DNA from: Pelomonas sp. V22
Lineage (GTDB): Bacteria; Pseudomonadota; Gammaproteobacteria; Burkholderiales; Burkholderiaceae_C
Assembly (NCBI RefSeq): GCF_030014915.1
Contig: NZ_JAGIXS010000003.1
Span: 366,878-430,877, forward strand
Direction: 5' to 3'
DNA: 64,000 bases
The notes below the pieces were generated by a model that worked only from the letters and a program-made list of their open reading frames with translations, was not told the DNA's origin and searched no databases. A program made the translations under genes and the position numbers. Of the stretch, positions 1-7,741 are shown in pieces (within the stretch, counting starts at the first letter, position 1; every line of letters starts with the position of its first letter).

Positions 1-569
1 GAGAGCCGCACCGCCTGGTTGCGGCTGCTGAGCAGGGTTCGATTGACGACGTAAACCATGCCACCGGTGATCAAGAGCACCGACACCAGCTGCATGCAGA
101 CCAGCAGGGGCGATGCCCGGTCGGTAGGGACATGCCAGCCGCTGAGCGTGCCCAGGCCCATCACGGCGACGCTGGCGATGCTGGCCAGCAGCACCGCGAC
201 CAGCCAGCGCGAACCCAGCACCCAGCCGGCCAGGCCGATGAGGAAGGGATAGACGATGAGGCTGCTGCTGTAGATGCCCGCGTACTGCCACATGTTCAGG
301 CTGGCCAGCAACCACAGGCCGACCACCAGCAGTACCGTGCTGGCCTTGGGGCCACGCTGGCGCAGCCGCCACTGGCTCGCACCGATCAGCAACAGGATGC
401 TGCCGATATGGACATAGCGTGGCCATTCGCGAACGCCGCCCAGCAGGGCGCCCAGCAGCGTGAGCCCCGCCACGGCGAGCACGGCACCGTGAATCCAGGC
501 GACGAAGCGGCGGAATTCCTGGCTGTTGTAGGCGTAGCTCAGGTTGGACGGTTCAGTACTGCTTGGCAT
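1..569 (-). CDS. Membrane sensor protein, N-terminal part (cut by window edge)
   Basis: Open reading frame on the minus strand that begins with ATG at 569 (MPSSTEPSNLSYAYNSQEF) and runs off the left edge after about 189 residues. What can be seen is an integral-membrane region: roughly six hydrophobic segments from about residue 25 to 175, with short charged loops. The last visible residues (NRTLLSSRNQAVRL) look like the exit into a cytoplasmic part. Burkholderiales sensor kinases and diguanylate cyclases often begin with such a membrane module, but the output domain lies outside the window, so the function is open. It is divergent from the ybaK operon, with a 76-bp gap. Confidence 0.6.
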   Translation of the reverse strand, partial: MPSSTEPSNLSYAYNSQEFRRFVAWIHGAVLAVAGLTLLGALLGGVREWPRYVHIGSILLLIGASQWRLRQRGPKASTVLLVVGLWLLASLNMWQYAGIYSSSLIVYPFLIGLAGWVLGSRWLVAVLLASIASVAVMGLGTLSGWHVPTDRASPLLVCMQLVSVLLITGGMVYVVNRTLLSSRNQAVRL

Positions 570-645
570 GGACCCAACTGTCGCATGGGACGGACGCAGG
601 CGCGCCTACACTGCGGGTCGTTCCCGATCCTCGCGCCAGCGTCCG

Positions 646-1143
646 ATGAGCAAGAAGTCCCAGCACGTCAGCGAAACCCCCGCCACCCAGTTCCTGCGCC
701 AGCACAAAGTCGAGTTCACGGAGCATGTCTACGACTACGTGGAGCATGGCGGCACGGCCGAAAGCTCGCGCCAGCTCGGTGTGGACGAGCACGCCGTGGT
801 CAAGACCCTGGTGATGCAGGACGAGAAGGCGCAGCCGCTGATCGTGCTGATGCATGGCGACCGCCAGGTCAGCCTCAAGGAACTGGCCCGCCAGATCCCC
901 TGCAAGAAGGTGGAGCCCTGCAAGCCCGAGGTGGCGCAGCGCCACAGCGGCTACCAGGTGGGCGGCACCTCGCCGTTCGGCATCCGCAAGGTGATGCCGA
1001 TCTATGTGGAGGCCAGCATCCTCGAGCTGCCCAGGATCTGCATCAACGGCGGCCGGCGCGGCTACCTGGTGGGCATGGCGCCGGCCATCCTGGTCGATCT
1101 GCTGGCGGCCAAACCGGTGCATTGCGCCGGTGCAGCAGAATAG
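646..1143 (+). CDS. ybaK: Cys-tRNA(Pro)/Cys-tRNA(Cys) deacylase, YbaK/EbsC family
   Basis: A 165-residue protein of the YbaK/EbsC editing family, which hydrolyses mischarged Cys-tRNA(Pro) in the cytoplasm. Length and fold landmarks fit: a conserved lysine in VVKTLVM (K53), the glycine loop GGTSPFG at 106-112, and the NGGRRGYLVG strand at 134-143. I chose ATG 646 (MSKKSQHVS) over an in-frame start about 100 bases upstream because family members begin here and the upstream stretch is arginine-rich filler that overlaps the divergent gene. No good Shine-Dalgarno is visible. It is first in a tight operon: plsY starts 6 bases after its stop. Confidence 0.9.
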   Translation: MSKKSQHVSETPATQFLRQHKVEFTEHVYDYVEHGGTAESSRQLGVDEHAVVKTLVMQDEKAQPLIVLMHGDRQVSLKELARQIPCKKVEPCKPEVAQRHSGYQVGGTSPFGIRKVMPIYVEASILELPRICINGGRRGYLVGMAPAILVDLLAAKPVHCAGAAE

Positions 1144-1149
1144 CGCCCC

Positions 1150-1866
1150 ATGCAAGACAACCTCTATCCGCTGCTGGCGGCCCTGGCCGCCTATTTCGTC
1201 GGCTCGCTGTCCTTCGCCGTCATCATCAGCAAGGCCATGGGCCTGTCGGACCCGCGCAGCTATGGCTCGGGCAACCCGGGCGCCACCAATGTGCTGCGCT
1301 CCGGCAACAAGGCCGCTGCCATCCTCACCCTGCTGTTCGATGCGCTGAAGGGCTACCTGCCGGTGCTGGCCGTGCTGCTGTGGGGCGAGCCCCTCGGCCT
1401 CGGTGAAGGCACGGCGGCCCTGGTTGGGCTGGCGGCCTTCCTCGGCCACCTGTGGCCGGTGTTTTTCCGCTTCCAGGGCGGCAAGGGCGTGGCCACGGCG
1501 GCTGGTGTGATCCTCGCGATCAACCCGCTGCTGGGCGCGGCCACGCTGCTCACCTGGGTGATCATTGCCTACTTCTCGCGCTACTCCTCGCTGGCGGCCA
1601 TCGTCGCCGCCGTGTTCGCGCCGTTCTATCAAATGCTGATCTGGGGTGCCTCGCCGACCGTGATGGCCCTGCTCGTTCTCTCCCTGCTCCTGATCTGGCG
1701 CCACGAGGCCAACATCAAGAAGCTGCTGAACGGCACCGAGAGCAAGCTGGGCCAGAAGGCCACCGCCGCCGCGCCGCAAGGCACGAGCAAGAAACATCCG
1801 CATGGCCAGGGCTACGAGGCCCGCGGCCATTCGCATCACCATGCCAAGAAGGGCAAGAAAAAATGA
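1150..1866 (+). CDS. plsY: Acyl-phosphate:glycerol-3-phosphate acyltransferase PlsY
   Basis: Inner-membrane enzyme that transfers the acyl group from acyl-phosphate to glycerol-3-phosphate, the first step of phospholipid synthesis. The three cytoplasmic PlsY motifs are present: [12 protein letters not shown] at 39-50, [17 protein letters not shown] at 100-116, and [15 protein letters not shown] at 183-197, between about five membrane helices. At 238 residues it is longer than the usual ~200, because a charged tail (from about 198) ends in a His/Lys-rich stretch ([13 protein letters not shown]). Its stop overlaps the ridA start as ATGA, so the two are translationally coupled. Confidence 0.95.
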   Translation: MQDNLYPLLAALAAYFVGSLSFAVIISKAMGLSDPRSYGSGNPGATNVLRSGNKAAAILTLLFDALKGYLPVLAVLLWGEPLGLGEGTAALVGLAAFLGHLWPVFFRFQGGKGVATAAGVILAINPLLGAATLLTWVIIAYFSRYSSLAAIVAAVFAPFYQMLIWGASPTVMALLVLSLLLIWRHEANIKKLLNGTESKLGQKATAAAPQGTSKKHPHGQGYEARGHSHHHAKKGKKK

Positions 1867-2213
1867 GTTCCATTGAACGCTTCGACGTCGGCGCACGCCT
1901 GTCGGAAATGGCCGTGCACAACGGCGTGGCCTACCTGGCCGGCCAGGTGCCCGAAGACGCCACGGCCGACATCACCGGCCAGACGGCCCAGGTGCTGGCC
2001 GCCATCGACAAGCTGCTGGCCCGCGCCGGCAGCGACAAGAGCAAGATCCTGATGGCCCAGATCTTCATCACCGACGTGAAGGAGTTCCCCGGCATGAATG
2101 CCGCCTGGGACGCCTGGGTGGCCGCCGGCAATGCGCCGCCGCGAGCCACCGTGGTGGCCCAGCTGGCGCGGCCGGAATGGAAGGTCGAGATCGTGGTGAA
2201 GGCCGCCGTTTAA
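1863..2213 (+). CDS. RidA family (YjgF/YER057c) deaminase-like protein
   Basis: A 116-residue RidA/Rid-family protein; members hydrolyse reactive enamine/imine intermediates from PLP enzymes. The arginine that binds the substrate carboxylate in RidA proteins is present in PPRATVV (R94), and the conserved glutamate follows in KVEIVV (E109). ATG 1863 overlaps the plsY stop by four bases (ATGA). It ends convergently with the M56 gene, overlapping it by 4 bp. Whether it is canonical RidA or another Rid subfamily cannot be settled by eye. Confidence 0.88.
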   Translation: MSSIERFDVGARLSEMAVHNGVAYLAGQVPEDATADITGQTAQVLAAIDKLLARAGSDKSKILMAQIFITDVKEFPGMNAAWDAWVAAGNAPPRATVVAQLARPEWKVEIVVKAAV

Positions 2214-3496
2214 ATCTTGGTCTTGCCCAGCACGGTGGGCGTGATGGCGATCGACAGCATGTCCTTGCCTGTCGGGCCCTCGTTGCCGATCTCGATCAGG
2301 GCCTTGGTGCCGTTCTTGGTGATGATCTTGGGCTTGGACACGGTGGCAAGTGGATTGCCTTTCTTGATCTCGGCCGAGATCTTGATCTTGTCGTCGCCGA
2401 GTTCTTCGGCGATCACCTCGATAGCGACCTGATCGGCCGTCGGCTGCTTCGGTGAGCCGTTCAGGATCACCTGTGCAGGTTGTCCGGCGTGGACCCGGAT
2501 CGTCGGCTGGCTGCGCTGGGTACGCGTGCTGCCGCCCTGGCTGTCGGTGATCGCGATCTCCATGCGCAGTTCAATGCCGGCGGCTTGTGGCGCGGCATCA
2601 GCCCCGCCGTCAGCGCGCAGCGCATGGACCGTGCCCGTGCTGGCCACGGCCAGCAGGCCGAGCAAGGCCAATCCGAGCTTGCGGCGTGCGGCCGGGCCGC
2701 TGTGTTGCTTGAGCATTTCTATCCTCTCGATCAGGGGGTGGGTGGATTGCCAGCTGGCCCAGGGCAGGCCGGTGGCGAGTTGAGAACCTTGGGCCAGCAG
2801 CAGGGCGCGGCCATAGGCGGCCTCGCTGCCGGGGTGTTCGGCGATTACGCGGGCATCGCAGGCCAGTTCCTGGTCGGCGCGCATGCGGCGCAGCGCCAGC
2901 CAGGCCAGCGGGTTGAACCAGTGCAGCAGGCACAGCAGGGCGGCCAGCAGGTTCCAGTGGTTGTCGCGCCGCAGGCGGTGCACCTCCTCATGGGCCAGCA
3001 CCAGGCGCTGCTGCTGGGCATTGAAACGCTGGCTGAAATCCACCGGCAAGGCCAGGCGCGGCCGCACCAGGCCCACCAGGGCCGGGCCGCTGCCCTCAGG
3101 GCCTTGCCATTGCTCGCCAGCTGGTGTCAGGTCTTGCATGAAGTGGCGCTGCAGCCAGACGAGACGGGCCGCGCAGAGCAGGGCGCCGACCAACCAGAGG
3201 GCTGCCAGCGCTGCCGGCCACCAGGGATCCGAGACCACGGGCAGGGGCGTCGCCGGGCCGCCCAGCAGCGGCTCGATCCGCGCCACCACGCTTGCTCTCA
3301 GCGCCTGGGCCGGTGCGCTCGCTGGCAGCCAGGCGGCCCCCATCAGGAGCGGCAGCAGCCCCCAGCTCGCATAAGCCACGGTCGCGCCAAAGCGCCTCAA
3401 CAGGGGCTGGCGCAGGGCCAGCAGCAGGGGCAGGGCAAGGCTGAGGACCAGGGTCTGGCGGCCCAGCGCTGCCAGGATGGGTGTGGTGTCCATCAT
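2210..3496 (-). CDS. M56 (BlaR1-type) membrane metallopeptidase with secretin-like C-terminal domain
   Basis: A 428-residue membrane zinc peptidase of the BlaR1/MecR1 family, expected to cleave the BlaI-type repressor encoded just upstream. There are N-terminal helices (about 14-56 and 94-115), a cytoplasmic zinc site HEEVH at 169-173 with third ligand E210 in QELACD, and a last helix at 274-291. The periplasmic part (292-428) is not a penicillin-binding sensor domain. Its end reads KPKIITKNGTKALIEIG then IAITPTV, resembling the beta-strand signature of secretins. The ATG at 3496 overlaps the blaI stop (ATGA), so the pair is coupled. An alternative start is the next codon, 3493. The inducing signal is unknown; a beta-lactam role should not be assumed. 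Confidence 0.85.
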   Translation of the reverse strand: MMDTTPILAALGRQTLVLSLALPLLLALRQPLLRRFGATVAYASWGLLPLLMGAAWLPASAPAQALRASVVARIEPLLGGPATPLPVVSDPWWPAALAALWLVGALLCAARLVWLQRHFMQDLTPAGEQWQGPEGSGPALVGLVRPRLALPVDFSQRFNAQQQRLVLAHEEVHRLRRDNHWNLLAALLCLLHWFNPLAWLALRRMRADQELACDARVIAEHPGSEAAYGRALLLAQGSQLATGLPWASWQSTHPLIERIEMLKQHSGPAARRKLGLALLGLLAVASTGTVHALRADGGADAAPQAAGIELRMEIAITDSQGGSTRTQRSQPTIRVHAGQPAQVILNGSPKQPTADQVAIEVIAEELGDDKIKISAEIKKGNPLATVSKPKIITKNGTKALIEIGNEGPTGKDMLSIAITPTVLGKTKI

Positions 3497-3864
3497 GGCT
3501 CCTGGTCCTTCAGCAATTGCTTGAGCGCCGCGAGTTCCTCGGGCTTCAGCTTGCGCTGGCTGCTGAACTGCGCGACCAGCGGCGCAAGGCTGCCGCCGAA
3601 CAGCCGGTCCAGCAGGCCGGTGGCCTGCTCGCCGACCCAGTCTTCGCGCTTCAAGAGCGGGGTGTAGAGGTAGCGCCGGCCGTCCTTCTCGGCGGTCACG
3701 GCGCCTTTGTTCAGCAAGCGGTTCAAGAGGGTCTTGATCGTTGCCAGCTGCCAGTCCTGGCGGCCTTGCAGGGCGGCGGCGACGTCTTCGGTGCAGAGCG
3801 GGCCGGCGGCGGCCCACAGCACTTCCATGACCTGGGCCTCAGCCTCGGAGATTGGGGTGGGCAT
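3493..3864 (-). CDS. blaI: BlaI/MecI/CopY-type transcriptional repressor
   Basis: A 123-residue winged-helix repressor (MPTPISEAEAQVMEVLW, with ATIKTLLNRLLNKG as recognition helix and a wing around KDGRRYLYTPL). Family members dimerise and are inactivated by cleavage by their M56 partner, which is the next gene and overlaps by 4 bp. A paired inverted-repeat operator lies 5-51 bases upstream of the start, so autoregulation is very likely. No Shine-Dalgarno is visible ahead of the ATG; the operator occupies the space where promoter and leader should be, so a very short or absent leader is possible. The name marks the family, not proven beta-lactam control. Confidence 0.88.
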   Translation of the reverse strand: MPTPISEAEAQVMEVLWAAAGPLCTEDVAAALQGRQDWQLATIKTLLNRLLNKGAVTAEKDGRRYLYTPLLKREDWVGEQATGLLDRLFGGSLAPLVAQFSSQRKLKPEELAALKQLLKDQEP

Positions 3865-3868
3865 GCGA

Positions 3869-3915
3869 ATCGATTACGGGCGTAAACATTCGATCAGTTT
3901 ACGTGTGTAATCGAT
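3869..3915. promoter_or_regulatory. Paired BlaI-type operator (two TTAC-N4-GTAA dyads)
   Basis: Two small dyads, TTACGGGCGTAA (3874-3885) and TTACGTGTGTAA (3899-3910), sit inside a larger perfect inverted repeat. The outer arm ATCGATTAC (3869-3877) matches GTAATCGAT (3907-3915), and the inner arm CGTAAAC (3881-3887) matches GTTTACG (3897-3903). BlaI/CopY repressors bind such TAC/GTA dyads as dimers, so this is the expected operator for the adjacent repressor. Dyad centres are 25 bp apart. Confidence 0.75.
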
Positions 3916-3953
3916 TCTGTCAACCGGTAGTGCGAACCGGACCCACAAAAAGA

Positions 3954-3976
3954 AAGACCCCGGCAAGCGGGGTCTT
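3954..3976 (-). terminator. Rho-independent terminator of the TonB-domain gene
   Basis: Nine-base-pair stem AAGACCCCG / CGGGGTCTT with a 5-base loop. On the minus strand the stem is followed by a T-rich run (TTTCTTTTTG). It ends transcription from the TonB-domain gene before the blaI operator. Confidence 0.85.
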
Positions 3977-3998
3977 GTTCCCTAGGTTCGGGGGCGAA

Positions 3999-4343
3999 TC
4001 AGTCTTCGTTCCGGAACACCAGTTTCACTTCGGCCGTCTGCTTTTCGCCCGTGCCTTCGTACTTCCATTCCTTCAGCGCGGCGATCACGGCCTTGTCGAA
4101 GACACGCTTGGGTTCGGCTTCGAGGACCTTGACGTCGGTGACCGTGCCATCGGGTCCGATGGTGACTTCGGCCTTGACGCTGCCATTGGCGATGCCCTTC
4201 TGGGCAGCTTCGCGCGGGAACTCCGGCGGCACCTTCTTCACGACCTTGGGCGCGGCCAGGGCCGAGGTGACGAGCAGGGCGCCGATCAGCGCGATGGCGC
4301 AGCGCTTGGCCAGGGTGGGGCGCTGGGTGACGACGGCTTGCAT
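3999..4343 (-). CDS. Secreted TonB C-terminal-domain protein
   Basis: A 114-residue exported protein consisting of a signal peptide (cleavage probably after SALA, about residue 30) and one TonB C-terminal domain. The signature is plain: PPEFPREAAQKG, GSVKAEVTIGPDGTV, FDKAVIAALKEWKYE. In TonB this domain contacts outer-membrane receptors, but here there is no proline-rich spanning region. Start ATG 4343 was chosen because AGGAG lies a proper distance ahead and the signal peptide follows; a start 39 bases upstream is possible but weaker. It stands just upstream of blaI-M56 on the same strand, separated by a terminator. Confidence 0.82.
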   Translation of the reverse strand: MQAVVTQRPTLAKRCAIALIGALLVTSALAAPKVVKKVPPEFPREAAQKGIANGSVKAEVTIGPDGTVTDVKVLEAEPKRVFDKAVIAALKEWKYEGTGEKQTAEVKLVFRNED

Positions 4344-4392
4344 GTGCGGTTCTCCTTCTGGTCCTGAGCAATGTTTAAACAATGGGCGCCAT

Positions 4393-4416
4393 CATGAGGC
4401 CGAAATCAGCCTCATG
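4393..4416. terminator. Hairpin at the 3' end of the chemoreceptor gene
   Basis: Perfect 8-bp stem CATGAGGC / GCCTCATG with an 8-base loop, straddling the stop codon of the upstream chemoreceptor gene (stop at 4414-4412). There is no clean T-run after it on the minus strand, so it may be a weak terminator or an mRNA-end stabiliser. Confidence 0.4.
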
Positions 4417-5959
4417 CGACGCGGAAGAAGCCAACAGCCTCCAGCAGTCGTGAAGAACTGCTGGTCAAGGCCTCGGTCGAGCGGTTCAGCTCGCTGACCA
4501 GGCTGGCATTTTGTTGCGTGCTCTTGTCGAGCTCGTTCATGGCCTGGTTGACCACGCCCACGCCCGAGGCCTGTTCCTGGGCCGAGTGCGAGATCTCCTC
4601 GATCAGCTGGCCCATGTGGTTGACCTCGTCGACCACGCTGGTGATGGTCTTGCCGGCGTTGTTGACGAGGCCGGTGCCACTGTCGACCTTCTCGGTGCTT
4701 TCCTGGATCAGCACCTTGATTTCCTTGGCGGCGGCGGCGGCGCGTGATGCCAGGGCGCGCACCTCGGTGGCCACCACGGCAAAGCCCTTGCCATGCTCGC
4801 CGGCGCGGGCCGCCTCGACGGCTGCATTCAGCGCGAGGATGTTGGTCTGGAAGGCGATGCCATCGATCACGCCGATGATGTCGCCGATCTTCTTGGAGCT
4901 GGCGCTGATGTCTTCCATCGTCGACACCACCTCGGAGACCACGCGGCCACCGGTGGAGGCCGACTGACGCGCGGTGCTGGCAATGGCGGCAGCCTTGCGC
5001 GTGAGTTCGCTGGCGCCGCTGAGATTGGCGGCGATCTGCTCGACCGAGGCGGCAGTGTTCTGCAGGCTGGCGGCGGAGCGGGCCGTGCGGTCGGACAGGT
5101 CGTTGTTGCTGCTGGCGATCACGCCGGAGCTGTCGGCCACCTCGCTGGCGGCTGAACCCACGCTGCGCACCACGCCCACGAGGGCGTCCTGCATCTCGCG
5201 CATGGCCTGCAGCATCTGGGCCAGCTCGTCCTTGCCAGCGCTGCTGATCTCGCGGGTCAGGTCGCCCTGGGCGATGGCCTCGGCCGCCGCCTGGGCCGAG
5301 CGCGCCGGCAACACGATGGAACGCGAGATGGCCAGGCCGCCGACGATGCCGATCAGGGCCGCAGCGATGACGAGCACGATGGTCACGACCGTGGAATTGC
5401 GGGCCAGCTCGCCACCGGCCACGGCCAGGTCATGCGCGCTTTCGAACTGCAGATCTACGAGGGCCTTCAGCGCCGCCTGGTAGTCCTGCTGGGCCGGGCG
5501 TACCACGGTGATCAGGCTTTCACGGGCCTCGTCGGGGCTGCCGTCCTGCTGGACCTTGCGGAACTTGGCGATGGCTTCCAGGAACTTGTCCTGCGTGCTC
5601 TTGGCCTGGGCGATCAGTTCGGTCTCCTTGCCGGCCTCGGCATCCGTCTTGAGCTTGGCCAACTGGTCGATGCTGGCCTGCTGCGCCTCGTCCATGGCCG
5701 CCTTCTGCTTCTTGATCTGGCGTGCCTCGTCCAGCAGCAGCAGGTCGCGCGAGGCACGGGCGAACACATTGACGTTGTCGGACAGCGCATTGGCCGCCGC
5801 GATCTTCACCAGGCTCTGGTTGGCCGTGCGGTCCAGGTCCTTGGCCAGGCGGCTGGCGCTGTAGCCGCCGTAGCTGCCGATCACCACCAGCAGCAGGATC
5901 AGGAGGCCATAGCTCAGGCCGAGGCGCTGGCCGATTCGAAGTTGTGTCAGCAGTCCCAT
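4412..5959 (-). CDS. Methyl-accepting chemotaxis protein with 4-helix-bundle-like sensor
   Basis: A 515-residue chemoreceptor of Tsr/Tar topology: first membrane helix at about 17-35, a periplasmic helical domain of about 150 residues, second helix at about 188-210, HAMP, then the signalling coiled coil. The conserved hairpin tip is clear ([21 protein letters not shown]). No C-terminal NWETF-type tether is present, so adaptation enzymes would bind without it. ATG 5959 has AAGGA at a good distance; the upstream in-frame start would add a hydrophilic leader ahead of the first helix. It stands alone; ligand unknown. Confidence 0.93.
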   Translation of the reverse strand: MGLLTQLRIGQRLGLSYGLLILLLVVIGSYGGYSASRLAKDLDRTANQSLVKIAAANALSDNVNVFARASRDLLLLDEARQIKKQKAAMDEAQQASIDQLAKLKTDAEAGKETELIAQAKSTQDKFLEAIAKFRKVQQDGSPDEARESLITVVRPAQQDYQAALKALVDLQFESAHDLAVAGGELARNSTVVTIVLVIAAALIGIVGGLAISRSIVLPARSAQAAAEAIAQGDLTREISSAGKDELAQMLQAMREMQDALVGVVRSVGSAASEVADSSGVIASSNNDLSDRTARSAASLQNTAASVEQIAANLSGASELTRKAAAIASTARQSASTGGRVVSEVVSTMEDISASSKKIGDIIGVIDGIAFQTNILALNAAVEAARAGEHGKGFAVVATEVRALASRAAAAAKEIKVLIQESTEKVDSGTGLVNNAGKTITSVVDEVNHMGQLIEEISHSAQEQASGVGVVNQAMNELDKSTQQNASLVSELNRSTEALTSSSSRLLEAVGFFRVA

Positions 5960-6145
5960 GGTCGGTCCTTTGCAGGGCCCGTCGGGCCCCGTCATCTTGT
6001 TCGATAGCTCCGGAACTTCGCCCGGTCGACACCTGCTCCCTTCGCGAGGTCGCGAACGGCGGCGAACATCCGGCCCTACGCTAGCATGGCCGGGCCTGGA
6101 AAAGAACCCGCAAATCCGCTCTGGCAGCGGGCAATTTGTGCGGTC

Positions 6146-6784
6146 TCAGGCCAGGCCGAGCTGAGCCGGATCGCCACGCCCCAGCCGCACGACGACGGGC
6201 TCGGCGCCGCTCATGTCGATCACCGTCGTGGGCTGCATCGTGCAGGCGCCGGACTGGATGATCAGCTGCAGCTGGTGGTCGTAGCGCTCGGCGATCTCGT
6301 CGGGGTCGTTGAGCGGTTCGCTCTCGCCCGGCGGTATCAGCGTGGTGGCCAGCAGCGGCTGGCCGAAGATGGCGAGCAGCTCCTGCGTCACGCGGTGGTC
6401 GGGCACGCGCAGGCCTATGGTGCGCCGCGAGGGGTGGTGCAGGCGGCGCGGCACTTCCTTGGTTGCCTCGAGGATGAAGGTGAAGGGCCCCGGCGTGGCG
6501 GCCTTCAGCAGCCGGTACTGCTTGTTGTCGACCCGCGCATAGCTGGCCAGCTCGCTCAGGTCGCGGCACAGCAGCGTGAGGTGGTGCTTGTCGCTGGTCT
6601 TCTCGCTGAAACCGCGCAGCCGCCACAGGCTCTCGGCCGCCGCCTTGTCGTCCAGGTGGCAGACGAGGGCGTAGCTGGAGTCGGTCGGGATGGCGGCGAT
6701 GCCGCCCTTGTCGAGGATCTGCGCCGCCTGCTTGAGGAAGCGCGCCTGCGGGTTGTCCGGGTGGACTTCGAAGCTTTGTGCCAT
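6146..6784 (-). CDS. YciO/YrdC/Sua5-family protein (threonylcarbamoyl-AMP synthase-like)
   Basis: A 212-residue YrdC-fold protein. The N-terminus (GGIAAIPTDSSYALVCHL), the KHHLTLLCRDLSELASYA motif and the GPFTFILEATKEVPRRL segment are typical of the YciO branch. YrdC/TsaC makes threonylcarbamoyl-AMP for tRNA t6A; the cellular role of YciO proteins is less certain, so I keep the call at family level. It is downstream of an EamA transporter and the PHP phosphatase gene on the same strand; yciO next to the PHP gene (yciV/rnm) is a recurrent neighbourhood in proteobacteria. Confidence 0.88.
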   Translation of the reverse strand: MAQSFEVHPDNPQARFLKQAAQILDKGGIAAIPTDSSYALVCHLDDKAAAESLWRLRGFSEKTSDKHHLTLLCRDLSELASYARVDNKQYRLLKAATPGPFTFILEATKEVPRRLHHPSRRTIGLRVPDHRVTQELLAIFGQPLLATTLIPPGESEPLNDPDEIAERYDHQLQLIIQSGACTMQPTTVIDMSGAEPVVVRLGRGDPAQLGLA

Positions 6785-6817
6785 GGCTGCCGATTCTGCG
6801 CCGGCCGCATGGCGGTT

Positions 6818-7741
6818 TCAGTCGGCGATGGTGTCCACCGTCACCACCGAGAGTGACGCGCGTTGCTTCTCGCGCACATTCAGCCACGCGGTAGCCGCGC
6901 CGCAGGCCGAGAGCACGCCCATGCCCAGCCAGGCATAGGCATCCGGCACATGGCCAAAGGCCAGCCAGCCGATGCCGGCGGCAAAGGCGATCTGCACATA
7001 GACGAAGGGCATCAGCGTGGCCGTGGAGGCCAGGCCGAGGGCCAGGATCAGCAGCAAATGGCCGGTCGTGCCAAGGACGCCGACAACCAGCAGCAAGCCC
7101 CATTGCCGGGGCGGTGCGGCGGCCAGCGCGGGCCAGACCTGCCAGGGGCCGAGGGCCAGCAGGAGGCTCAGCAGCCCCATGCCGATCAGGCCGGTATAGA
7201 AATGCGTGGTCAGCGGATGTTCCAGCGAGGACAGCTTGCTGGTCAGCACCTGGAAGGCCGCGTAGCAGAGCGCGCCAGCCAGCGGGAACAGCACGGCCCA
7301 GCCGAACAGGCCGCTGCCGGGCCGGATGACGATCAGCGCGCCGCCGAAGCCGCCCAGCACCAGGGCCCAGCGCAGCCGCGACACCGGTTCATGCAGCAGC
7401 ATCGCGGCCAGCAGGGTGACGACCACCGGCGTCAACATGGTGATGGCGGTGAACTCGGCCACCGGCATCAGCTGCACGCCGAAAAAGCTCATCGCGCTGG
7501 TGCCCAGCAAGAGCAGACCACGCAGCAGTTGGAAGCGCGGATGGGCGGCTCGGAAGCTGCCCTTGGCGGCCAGCCACACCGCCATGGCCACGGCCTGCAC
7601 GCTGTAGCGCGCCCAGAGGATCAGCAGCACCGGCAGGGCCAGCGAGCCGAGATGGCGGATCAGGCTGTCCATGCTGGCGAAGCAGGCCGCCATCAGGAAC
7701 ACGAGGGCGATGCCCAGGGCCGGGCGTTGCGCTGGCGCCAT
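6818..7741 (-). CDS. EamA/DMT-family transporter
   Basis: A 307-residue membrane protein with about ten helices arranged as two EamA repeats (first around MAACFASMDSLIRHLG, second from about residue 150 with a C-terminal helix SACGAATAWLN). Drug/metabolite-transporter family members export amino acids or other small metabolites; the substrate cannot be read from the sequence. Its start overlaps the stop of the PHP phosphatase gene by one base (TGATG), so the two are translationally coupled. Confidence 0.88.
   Translation of the reverse strand: MAPAQRPALGIALVFLMAACFASMDSLIRHLGSLALPVLLILWARYSVQAVAMAVWLAAKGSFRAAHPRFQLLRGLLLLGTSAMSFFGVQLMPVAEFTAITMLTPVVVTLLAAMLLHEPVSRLRWALVLGGFGGALIVIRPGSGLFGWAVLFPLAGALCYAAFQVLTSKLSSLEHPLTTHFYTGLIGMGLLSLLLALGPWQVWPALAAAPPRQWGLLLVVGVLGTTGHLLLILALGLASTATLMPFVYVQIAFAAGIGWLAFGHVPDAYAWLGMGVLSACGAATAWLNVREKQRASLSVVTVDTIAD

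Noticed and set aside
2210..3864. Beta-lactam resistance locus
   Set aside because: No beta-lactamase or penicillin-binding protein gene is near and the M56 protein lacks the penicillin-binding sensor domain; only the regulatory pair is family-related.
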